NCBI RefSeq assembly: GCF_003363755.1
Contig: NZ_CP031396.1
Coordinates: 1,240,001-1,304,000, forward strand
Direction: 5' to 3'
DNA length: 64,000 bases
From: Pseudomonas protegens
GTDB lineage: Bacteria; Pseudomonadota; Gammaproteobacteria; Pseudomonadales; Pseudomonadaceae
The position numbers were made by a program, and so were the translations under genes. The notes under the pieces were generated by a model. It did no database searches, was not told the origin of the DNA, and was given only the letters and a program-made list of their open reading frames with translations. The first letter of the stretch is position 1. The number at the start of each line of letters is the position of its first letter. Shown here piece by piece: positions 9,533-16,472 of this stretch.

Positions 9533-9703
9533 ATGAGCCTGACAACGACGATAGTGATGCTGATCCTGAGCTGGCTGGCCGTAGCCGCCGCAATGCTCTG
9601 GGGCGTGCTACGCATCACCCGCCGTCACCATCATCGGCCCCAGCAGTCCACCCCTGACATCAAGACTGGAAAAGCCGCCCGGCGCCCAGCCACTGCCCAC
9701 TGA
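9533..9703 (+). CDS. Small single-pass membrane protein of unknown function
   Basis: A 56-residue protein preceded by a strong Shine-Dalgarno (AAGGAGG, 8 nt before ATG). Residues 5-26 form one hydrophobic helix, followed by an Arg/His-rich stretch (RITRRHHHR) and a basic hydrophilic tail, predicting N-out/C-in topology. No family is recognised. It shares a terminator with the convergent terC gene. The ribosome-binding site and helix make it a believable gene. Confidence 0.7.
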   Translation: MSLTTTIVMLILSWLAVAAAMLWGVLRITRRHHHRPQQSTPDIKTGKAARRPATAH

Positions 9704-9731
9704 TCAACATCCCCGCCCTGCCGAAAACAAC

Positions 9732-9766
9732 ACGGCCGCCTGACTCCAAGGAGTGCAGACGGCCGT
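9732..9766. terminator. Bidirectional terminator between the small ORF and terC
   Basis: ACGGCCG/CGGCCGT encloses an inner ACTCC/GGAGT stem, giving a two-part hairpin between two convergent genes. Short T-rich runs flank it on both strands. Confidence 0.7.
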
Positions 9767-9782
9767 TTGTCATGGTTGCGAA

Positions 9783-10538
9783 TCAGCCCTCGGCTTGCGC
9801 CGCCTGACGCTTCTGACGGACCCGACGAGCCAGTATGTTCAGGCTTTCAATGGCTGCCGAGAACGCCATCGCCGCATACACATACCCTTTGGGTACATGG
9901 GCGCCGAAACCTTCGGCGATCAGGGTCATGCCGATCATGATCAGGAAGCCCAGGGCCAGCATCACCACGGTCGGGTTGTCATTGATGAACTTGGCCAACG
10001 GCTCGGCAGCCAGCAGCATCACCAGTACCGACGCCACCACCGCAATGATCATGATCGGCAAGTGCTCGGTCATGCCCACGGCAGTAATGATGCTGTCGAT
10101 GGAAAACACCATGTCCAGCAACAGGATCTGGCCAATCGCAGCAGCAAAGCCGATCGCCACGCCCGATGCCTGGGTTTTGTCCGCCTCAGGCTCCGGAGTC
10201 ATGCTGTGGTGAATCTCCGTGGTGGCTTTCCACACCAGGAACAGGCCACCGGCAATCAGGATCATGTCCTTCCAGGAGAAGCTCTGCCCCATGACGTCGA
10301 TCACCGGCTCGGTGAGCTGGACGATGAAGGCGATGGTGCTGAGCAGCGCCAGACGCAGGAACAACGCCATGCCAATACCAATGCGCCGCGCCTTGGCCCG
10401 ATGCTTTTCCGGCAACTTGTTGGTGAGGATGGAAATAAAGATCAGGTTATCGATGCCGAGCACGATTTCCATCACCACCAGGGTGGCCAGGGCGACCCAA
10501 GCAGTGGGGCTAGCAGCGAGTTGTAAGAGGTAATCCAT
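9783..10538 (-). CDS. TerC-family integral membrane protein
   Basis: A 251-residue inner-membrane protein with seven or more hydrophobic helices. TerC signatures are [10 protein letters not shown] near residue 27 and the repeated acidic motif DMVFSIDS near 145. These Asp/Asn residues in two inverted repeats are thought to coordinate metal, and the family includes Alx and TerC proteins linked to manganese export or tellurite resistance. No Mn-sensing yybP-ykoY-type leader could be made out upstream. The exact substrate cannot be assigned. Confidence 0.9.
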   Translation of the reverse strand: MDYLLQLAASPTAWVALATLVVMEIVLGIDNLIFISILTNKLPEKHRAKARRIGIGMALFLRLALLSTIAFIVQLTEPVIDVMGQSFSWKDMILIAGGLFLVWKATTEIHHSMTPEPEADKTQASGVAIGFAAAIGQILLLDMVFSIDSIITAVGMTEHLPIMIIAVVASVLVMLLAAEPLAKFINDNPTVVMLALGFLIMIGMTLIAEGFGAHVPKGYVYAAMAFSAAIESLNILARRVRQKRQAAQAEG

Positions 10539-10568
10539 GGGTCAATCCTGAATCGGTTGTATGAAAGA

Positions 10569-10817
10569 TCAGATTTCCTGGGACGACTCCGGCTTCTTCG
10601 CCGCGTCTTCCTGTGGTTTTTCCTTGCCGGTCACACTTTGCGTGGCGTCACTCAACGCTTGCTCTGCAGCCTTGTGAGTATCGTCGATGGCTTGCTTGGC
10701 AGTCTCGGCCGCCTTGTCCAGCACCTGTTGTGCGCTTTTTTCCGCCTGATCGCAAGCCGCCAGGGTCAGCATAGACAGTGCCAGCAGCGACGCTGCACCC
10801 AGTTTTTTGAATGACAT
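10569..10817 (-). CDS. Small Lpp-like lipoprotein
   Basis: An 82-residue protein with a signal peptide ending in lipobox LAAC (Cys22). A roughly 40-residue Ala-rich amphipathic helix follows, with Ala/Leu/Val at heptad positions (KAAETAKQAIDDTHKAAEQA), then a Lys/Glu/Pro-rich tail. This resembles alanine-zipper lipoproteins such as OprI/Lpp, but the C-terminal Lys that anchors Lpp to peptidoglycan is absent, since it ends SSQEI. It lies just upstream of terC in the same direction. Confidence 0.8.
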   Translation of the reverse strand: MSFKKLGAASLLALSMLTLAACDQAEKSAQQVLDKAAETAKQAIDDTHKAAEQALSDATQSVTGKEKPQEDAAKKPESSQEI

Positions 10818-10951
10818 ACCGTATTCCTCGATAGAACGGGCGTGGCCAAGTGGGGCCCCGTCGATAGCGGGGCATTCTAAGGAGAGTAATACTTCAGGAA
10901 AATTCGTATTTTTAGCAGTTATACTTCGCTTTTCACGAACTGATAGTCACC

Positions 10952-11857
10952 ATGCTCAACTACCGCCAACTGCATTATTTCTGGGTTGTAGCCAAGACCG
11001 GCAGCATCGTCCGCGCCTGCGAGCAGCTCAACCTGACCCCACAAACCATCAGCGGCCAGATCAGCCTGCTGGAGCAGACCTATGGCATCGAACTGTTTCA
11101 CCGGGTCGGACGCCAACTGGAACTGAGCGAAGCCGGGCGCCAGGCCCTGCCCTACGCCGAACAGATGTTCCAGCTCGGTGGTGAACTCGAAGCCATGCTT
11201 CGGGCCAGACCCGACGAGCAACAGATCCAATTCCGCGTCGGCGTGGCAGACGTGGTGCCCAAGTCCATCGTCTATCGCCTGATCGCGCCCACCATGGAAC
11301 TCAGCGACCCGATTCGCCTGACCTGTCGCGAAGACAAACTAGAGCGCCTGCTGGCAGACCTGGCCATCCAACGCCTGGACCTGGTGATCTCCGACAGCCC
11401 CATGCCCTCGCATCTGGACATCAAGGGCTACAGCCAGAAACTCGGAGAATGCGGCGTCAGTTTCTTCGCCACCGAGGAACTGGCACGATTGCACGGCGCG
11501 GACTTTCCCCGGGGCCTGCACGGCGCCCCGCTGCTGATCCCGGGCCAGGAAACCGTGGTCCGCAGCCGCCTACTGCGCTGGTTCGCCGAACAGCAATTGC
11601 AACCGCGCATCATCGGCGAATTCGATGACAGCGCTCTGATGCAGGCCTTCGGCCAGTCCGGCAGTGGGATCTTTATCGCCCCCAGCGTGATTGCCGATGA
11701 GGTCCGGCAACAGTACGGCGTGCATCTGATTGGCCAGACCGATGCCGTGACTGAATCGTTCTACGCCATTTCCGTGGAGCGCAAGGTCAAGCACCCCGGC
11801 ATTGTCGCCATTACCGAAGGGGCCCGACGGGAACTGTTCACCCCCATCAACCACTGA
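10952..11857 (+). CDS. nhaR: NhaR-type LysR transcriptional activator
   Basis: A 301-residue LysR regulator. The N-terminal winged helix contains LNYRQLHYFWVVAKTGSI and LTPQTISGQISLLE, the distinctive NhaR-type sequence that differs from ordinary LysR proteins. The effector domain includes ADVVPKSIVYRLI. In E. coli NhaR responds to Na+ and activates nhaA, but no nhaA is adjacent here. Its stop codon abuts that of the convergent MFS gene with no bases between them. Confidence 0.88.
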   Translation: MLNYRQLHYFWVVAKTGSIVRACEQLNLTPQTISGQISLLEQTYGIELFHRVGRQLELSEAGRQALPYAEQMFQLGGELEAMLRARPDEQQIQFRVGVADVVPKSIVYRLIAPTMELSDPIRLTCREDKLERLLADLAIQRLDLVISDSPMPSHLDIKGYSQKLGECGVSFFATEELARLHGADFPRGLHGAPLLIPGQETVVRSRLLRWFAEQQLQPRIIGEFDDSALMQAFGQSGSGIFIAPSVIADEVRQQYGVHLIGQTDAVTESFYAISVERKVKHPGIVAITEGARRELFTPINH

Positions 11858-13018
11858 TCAGGAAGGACAGGCGTGCGGCGCCTTGAGCTTCATCAGCAGC
11901 AACGCCAGGGCAATGGACAGCACAATGAAGCAGGACGCTGCAAATCCCAGGCTACCCAGCCCCAAGGTGTCGATCACCCGACCGCCGACCATGGCCCCCA
12001 GGCCGATCCCCAGGTTGGCCCCGGCGATGTTCAGCGACGCAGCGAACGCCGGCGCTTGCGGCGCCGCCTTGATCAGCCGCACATGGCTGACCAGGAACAG
12101 GGCTGCCTGGGTCACGCCCCAGACACCCATGGCTGCCGCCAACCCCAGGGTCGAATGAATGCTCGGCACCAGGGCCAGCATGCCGCCGATCATCAACCCA
12201 CAGAACACCATGGAAGCGATCAGCGGATGCCGGTCCACAGCCCGGCCGCCCAGGGAATTTCCGATCAACCCCACCGCGCCAAAGCCCATCAGGCACCAGC
12301 CCACCACGGTGCCGTTGAAGCCCGCCAGGCGCTCGAGAATATCCGCCAGGTAGGTGTAGGCAGTGAACATGCCGCTGAACACCAGAATCGACAGCAGCAC
12401 ATGCCCCTGCATCAGCGGGCTGCGCAGGATGCGAAACTGCGAACGCAGGCTCGCCTGCTGGTTATGCGCCTTGGTTGTCGGCAGGTAGACCCACAGCAGC
12501 AAGGCCTTGCCGAAGGCCACCACAGCGAGCAGGCCAAAGGCGCTGCGCCAGCCAAAGGCATCGGCGATCAGGGTGCCCACGGGAATCCCGAACACCGTGG
12601 CGCAAACAATGCCGAAGCCGATCTTGGCAATGGCGCGCCCGGCGTAGTCCGGGCCGACGATATCCACTGCCGTTTCGCTGGCCAGGGCCCAGAACACCGG
12701 CAACCCCAGGGCCGGCACCAGTCGCGCCAGGGACATCACCCAGATATTCGGTGCGAGCGCCGCCAGGGTATTGGCCAGGCCAAACATCAACAGCACGCTG
12801 ATAAACAGCTGCTTGCGCGGAAAACGCGCGAAGTAGGCGGTCAGGAAGGGCCCGAAAGCGGCGACCGTGAATGCGAACAGGGTCACCAGCAAGCCGGCCT
12901 GGGACACGCTGACCTGCAAGTCCCGGGCAATCGACGGCAACAGGCCGACGATGATGAATTCCGTGGTCAGCACGGTAAAACCCGCAGCCGACAACAGCAG
13001 GATGGGCAACAACATCAA
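11858..13018 (-). CDS. MFS transporter, DHA1 family
   Basis: A 386-residue 12-helix major facilitator. The N-terminal region TEFIIVGLLPSIARDLQVS is typical of DHA1 drug or arabinose-type exporters (AraJ/YdhP-like). Loop 2-3 reads FARFPRKQLF, a variant of the GxxxDRxGRR motif. Substrate unknown. It is convergent with nhaR, so the two are neighbours but not cotranscribed. Confidence 0.88.
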   Translation of the reverse strand: MMLLPILLLSAAGFTVLTTEFIIVGLLPSIARDLQVSVSQAGLLVTLFAFTVAAFGPFLTAYFARFPRKQLFISVLLMFGLANTLAALAPNIWVMSLARLVPALGLPVFWALASETAVDIVGPDYAGRAIAKIGFGIVCATVFGIPVGTLIADAFGWRSAFGLLAVVAFGKALLLWVYLPTTKAHNQQASLRSQFRILRSPLMQGHVLLSILVFSGMFTAYTYLADILERLAGFNGTVVGWCLMGFGAVGLIGNSLGGRAVDRHPLIASMVFCGLMIGGMLALVPSIHSTLGLAAAMGVWGVTQAALFLVSHVRLIKAAPQAPAFAASLNIAGANLGIGLGAMVGGRVIDTLGLGSLGFAASCFIVLSIALALLLMKLKAPHACPS

Positions 13019-13361
13019 GAACTCCAGAAACGGCGACAGCAGCGATAGCCCGAAGGGCCCGCTGACTGGATAGGAAAAGGGGGTGACAAATATTAACAGA
13101 GTGAGTACGGGTCAGGGCAACCGCCACGTCGCCGCTTTTCTTGCTGCGCCAAGTGGCAGATCGTCACATCGACGCGGGAAGCACTGGCTGCTGTGATAAA
13201 GTCCGCCCCCTGCCAAAAACAGGCCTGATCGCGCACTGCCACTCAAGTCGCCCGATCGCCGGTTGCCATTGACCGCAGCCATGGGTGCCGCTGCAGCCGG
13301 GCCACTTCCGGCCCGGGGCACCCGGCATGCACTGCACATTAAAATAAACAGAGATACCGCT
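13019..13361. other. Divergent region with a structured sstT leader
   Basis: No credible gene lies here. It carries the promoters of the MFS gene and sstT. A two-tier stem at 13283-13323, 39 nt before the sstT start, pairs GGGTGCC with GGCACCC outside and CCGGGCC with GGCCCGG inside, with a 7-nt one-sided bulge. No T-tract follows, so it is not an ordinary terminator and may be a 5'-UTR control element. Confidence 0.55.
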
Positions 13362-14594
13362 ATGAGCGCTTCCCCCCCTTCCTTTCTGCAATTCCTCAAA
13401 CGCCTGAGCCTGGTCACGCAGATCGTTATCGGCCTGATTGCCGGTATCGCCCTGGCCCTGCTGGCTCCAGAGGCCGCGAAGTCCACCACCTTTATCGGCA
13501 AGGTCTTCGTCTCGGCGCTCAAGGCCGTGGCGCCGATCCTGGTGTTCGTGCTGGTGATGGCCTCAATCGCCAACCACAAGCACGGCCAGGAAACCCATAT
13601 CCGGCCGATCCTGGTGCTCTACCTGCTGGGCACCTTCGCTGCCGCCGTGGTAGCCGTCATCGCCAGCAGCCTGTTCCCCTCCGCCCTGGTGCTGTCGACC
13701 CAGGACGTCGCCATCACCGCTCCCGGCGGCATCAGCGAAGTGCTGCAGAGCCTGCTGCTGAGTGTGGTGGACAACCCGGTCAGCGCCCTGATGAACGCCA
13801 ACTTCATCGGTATCCTGGCCTGGGCCATCGGCATGGGCGTGGCCATCCGCCACGCCGGCCAGACCACCCGCACGGTGCTCGACGACCTGTCCAACGGGGT
13901 CACCGTCATCGTACGTGTAGTGATCCGCTTCGCCCCCCTGGGGATTTTCGGCCTGGTGGCCTCGACCCTGGCCACTTCCGGCTTCGCTGCGCTGCTGGGC
14001 TACCTGCACCTGCTGGCGGTACTGATCGGCTGCATGCTGTTCGTGGCCCTGGTGATGAACCCACTGATCGTGTTCTGGAAGATCCGCCGCAACCCCTTCC
14101 CGCTGGTACTGACCTGCCTGCGCGAGAGCGGCATCACCGCGTTCTTCACCCGCAGTTCGGCGGCCAACATTCCAGTCAACCTGGAGCTGAGCAAGCGCCT
14201 GGGCCTGCATGAAGACACCTATTCGGTGTCCATCCCCCTGGGCGCCACCATCAACATGGCCGGCGCAGCGATCACCATCACCGTGCTGACCCTGGCCGCC
14301 GTGCACACCCTGGGCATCGCCGTCGACCTGCCGACCGCCGTGCTCCTCAGTGTGGTGGCAGCGATCTGCGCTTGCGGCGCTTCCGGTGTCGCCGGTGGCT
14401 CGCTGCTGCTGATTCCACTGGCCTGCAGCCTGTTCGGCATCCCCAGCGAAATCGCCATGCAAGTGGTGGCCGTGGGCTTCATCATCGGCGTGCTGCAGGA
14501 CTCGGCGGAAACTGCGCTGAACTCCTCCACCGACGTGCTCTTCACCGCCGCCGCGTGCATGGCCCAGGAAGACAAGGCGCAAGCCTCAGCCTGA
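13362..14594 (+). CDS. sstT: SstT, sodium-dependent serine/threonine symporter
   Basis: A 410-residue inner-membrane symporter of the dicarboxylate/amino-acid:cation (DAACS) family. The start [17 protein letters not shown] is chosen over an upstream in-frame ATG because family members begin with this cytoplasmic segment. Typical features are [20 protein letters not shown], the serine-rich re-entrant loop, [16 protein letters not shown] and the C-terminal [13 protein letters not shown]. It is monocistronic, with a structured leader and a strong terminator. Confidence 0.95.
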   Translation: MSASPPSFLQFLKRLSLVTQIVIGLIAGIALALLAPEAAKSTTFIGKVFVSALKAVAPILVFVLVMASIANHKHGQETHIRPILVLYLLGTFAAAVVAVIASSLFPSALVLSTQDVAITAPGGISEVLQSLLLSVVDNPVSALMNANFIGILAWAIGMGVAIRHAGQTTRTVLDDLSNGVTVIVRVVIRFAPLGIFGLVASTLATSGFAALLGYLHLLAVLIGCMLFVALVMNPLIVFWKIRRNPFPLVLTCLRESGITAFFTRSSAANIPVNLELSKRLGLHEDTYSVSIPLGATINMAGAAITITVLTLAAVHTLGIAVDLPTAVLLSVVAAICACGASGVAGGSLLLIPLACSLFGIPSEIAMQVVAVGFIIGVLQDSAETALNSSTDVLFTAAACMAQEDKAQASA

Positions 14595-14606
14595 TTCACG
14601 GCCACT

Positions 14607-14644
14607 AAAAAGCCCGGCCAGGGTCAACCTGGCCGGGCTTTTTT
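14607..14644 (+). terminator. Rho-independent terminator of sstT
   Basis: A stem of about 16 bp (AAAAAGCCCGGCCAGG with its complement) with a 5-nt loop runs into TTTTT. Its A-rich 5' side allows it to work for the convergent DUF1993 gene as well. Confidence 0.9.
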
Positions 14645-14685
14645 ATGCGCGCTGAAAGGGTCGTGCCGCTCTTCAGCAGAACGCC

Positions 14686-15195
14686 TTAGAACGCGCCCAT
14701 GTAGTCGCGCTTGCCCACTTCCACACCGTTGTGACGCAGGATCGCGTAGGTGGTGGTGACGTGGAAGAAGAACTGCGGCAGGCCGTAGGTCAGCAGGTAG
14801 GACTGGCCACTGAAGCGCTTCTCTTTCGGAGTGCCCGGACGGGTGACGATCTCGATGCCTTCCTTGCCATCGATCTGCGAAGGCTGGATGCCTTCGATAA
14901 AGGCCAGGACCTTGGCAATCAGCGCCTGCAGGTCGGCGAAGGTGACTTCAGTATCGTCGTACTTGGGCAGCTCGACCTCGGCCAGGCGAGCCGATACGCC
15001 CTTGGCGAAGTCCACGGCGATCTGCACCTGACGCACCAGCGGGAACATGTCCGGATACAGGCGCGCCTGGAGCAGGGCATTGGGTTCGATATTCTTCGCC
15101 GTGGCGTGAGCTTCGGCCTTGTGCAGTACATCGCTCAAGGCGTTGAGCATTTGCTTGAAGACAGGAACGGAAGCGGCGTACAGGGAAATAGTCAT
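14686..15195 (-). CDS. DUF1993-family protein
   Basis: A 169-residue cytosolic protein starting MTISLYAASVPVFKQML, where family members normally start; an upstream in-frame ATG would add 17 residues. Conserved DUF1993 features include the N-terminal helix, QVQIAVDFAKGVSARL, and the C-terminal LPQFFFHVTTTYAILRHNGVE. The family has a DinB-like four-helix bundle, and a metal site is possible (H and D residues in those helices). Function unknown. It ends against the sstT terminator and lies downstream of the AraC regulator in the same direction. Confidence 0.85.
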   Translation of the reverse strand: MTISLYAASVPVFKQMLNALSDVLHKAEAHATAKNIEPNALLQARLYPDMFPLVRQVQIAVDFAKGVSARLAEVELPKYDDTEVTFADLQALIAKVLAFIEGIQPSQIDGKEGIEIVTRPGTPKEKRFSGQSYLLTYGLPQFFFHVTTTYAILRHNGVEVGKRDYMGAF

Positions 15196-15266
15196 GACAG
15201 TCTCGACATGGATGGCGGAAATACAACGAGCAGCGATTATAGCCACAGCGGCCGACCCCGGGGCCT

Positions 15267-16295
15267 TTATCCCGGCGGCCCTTGGCGATAGGCGCTGGGC
15301 GCGACGCCAAACCAGCGCTTGAAGCTCTGGGAAAAACTCGACAGATCGCTGAAGCCCAGCCGCTCGGCGATCTGCGTCAGGCTCAAGGCCGGGTTGCCCA
15401 ATAGCTCCAAGGCTCGAGCGCTGCGGTGCTGGCTCTGTAATTGCCGGTACGACGTGCCCTCCTCCCGCAAACGACGCTTGAGGGTACGCACGCTGGTCCG
15501 ACTCAACCGCGCCATGCTCGGCAGGTCCGGTACGCTGCCGGAGGGGGCGGCCTCAAGATACTGGCGCACCAGGGCCGTAGCCCCCTGAGGCGCTGCACGA
15601 CGCTCCAGCAACTGTGCACACATCTGCTCGCACATCGACACCGTCAGTGGATTGGCCTGGGGCAAGGCCCGGGTCAGGAAGCGCCGGTCGAAGGCCAGGC
15701 CATGCTGCGCGGCCCGATAGGCGGGACTCAGGCCAAGGATCTGCTCCACCTCCCCCTTGCTGCGCGCCACAGGACGGCCATTGCACCGGGTAAACCGCGT
15801 CAGGCGAAAGTCCGGGCCCACAATCTCCTTCATCAATACCGCCGCAGCAGCCATGTCCCGCTGCAGCAGAAACTCCCGTACCGCCGGGTCCGCCACCGCA
15901 GGCTCAGCAAACGTCAGCACGCCCAGCTCCTGCTCCAATCGATAGCCGATCGTGGCAAAGGCATAAGTCAGGGGTAAGAAGCGCAAGGCCAGGTTCAAGG
16001 CATCCGCCGCGGTCGTACTGCTGATCAGGCCATAGCCAAACAGGCCGTAGCTGGAGAAGTGATAGCGCGCGCCCACGACGTAACCCAAGCCCCGGGGATT
16101 GCCCAGCAAACCCAGCAGATTGCTCACCAGTTGCAGTTCCTGAGCCGCCGTCAACAGGCTGTTGGGGTCCTGCAACTGCTCCAGGGACAACCCCGAACCG
16201 GCCAGCAAACTCGCCACTGGCAAGCCCTTTTCGCGGCCGAAGCTCACCAGCAGCAAGGCGCTGGAAGGTCCTCGGGTGTAGGTCTGGATACTCAT
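15267..16295 (-). CDS. AraC-family regulator with arabinose-binding-type domain
   Basis: A 342-residue regulator. The N-terminal about 200 residues match the AraC-type arabinose-binding domain of the OruR/ArgR-like group (VGARYHFSSYGLFGYGLISS). The C-terminal double HTH includes RTSVRTLKRRLREEGTSYR and LTQIAERLGFSDLSSFSQSFKRWFG. It is divergent from the monooxygenase-esterase gene, with 177 bp between starts, so it is probably its activator in response to the substrate. Confidence 0.88.
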   Translation of the reverse strand: MSIQTYTRGPSSALLLVSFGREKGLPVASLLAGSGLSLEQLQDPNSLLTAAQELQLVSNLLGLLGNPRGLGYVVGARYHFSSYGLFGYGLISSTTAADALNLALRFLPLTYAFATIGYRLEQELGVLTFAEPAVADPAVREFLLQRDMAAAAVLMKEIVGPDFRLTRFTRCNGRPVARSKGEVEQILGLSPAYRAAQHGLAFDRRFLTRALPQANPLTVSMCEQMCAQLLERRAAPQGATALVRQYLEAAPSGSVPDLPSMARLSRTSVRTLKRRLREEGTSYRQLQSQHRSARALELLGNPALSLTQIAERLGFSDLSSFSQSFKRWFGVAPSAYRQGPPG

Positions 16296-16472
16296 GGGCC
16301 GGACTCATGAACCGCTGATTTGGCCCAAATACTAAAGCACTTGTCCCGTTACAGCATGGGGCCTGCACTTTATTCCCTGCATGCTTCACTGATCGGGGCT
16401 GCACCACAGAAACAAGGACGTGGCCTCGGGAGGATCAACCCAGTGCCGCACAACAATAACAACGAGGTCGTC

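Noticed and set aside
9767..10568. Manganese riboswitch for terC
   Set aside because: Only 30 bases separate the terC start from the upstream lipoprotein gene, which leaves no room for a yybP-ykoY-type leader.
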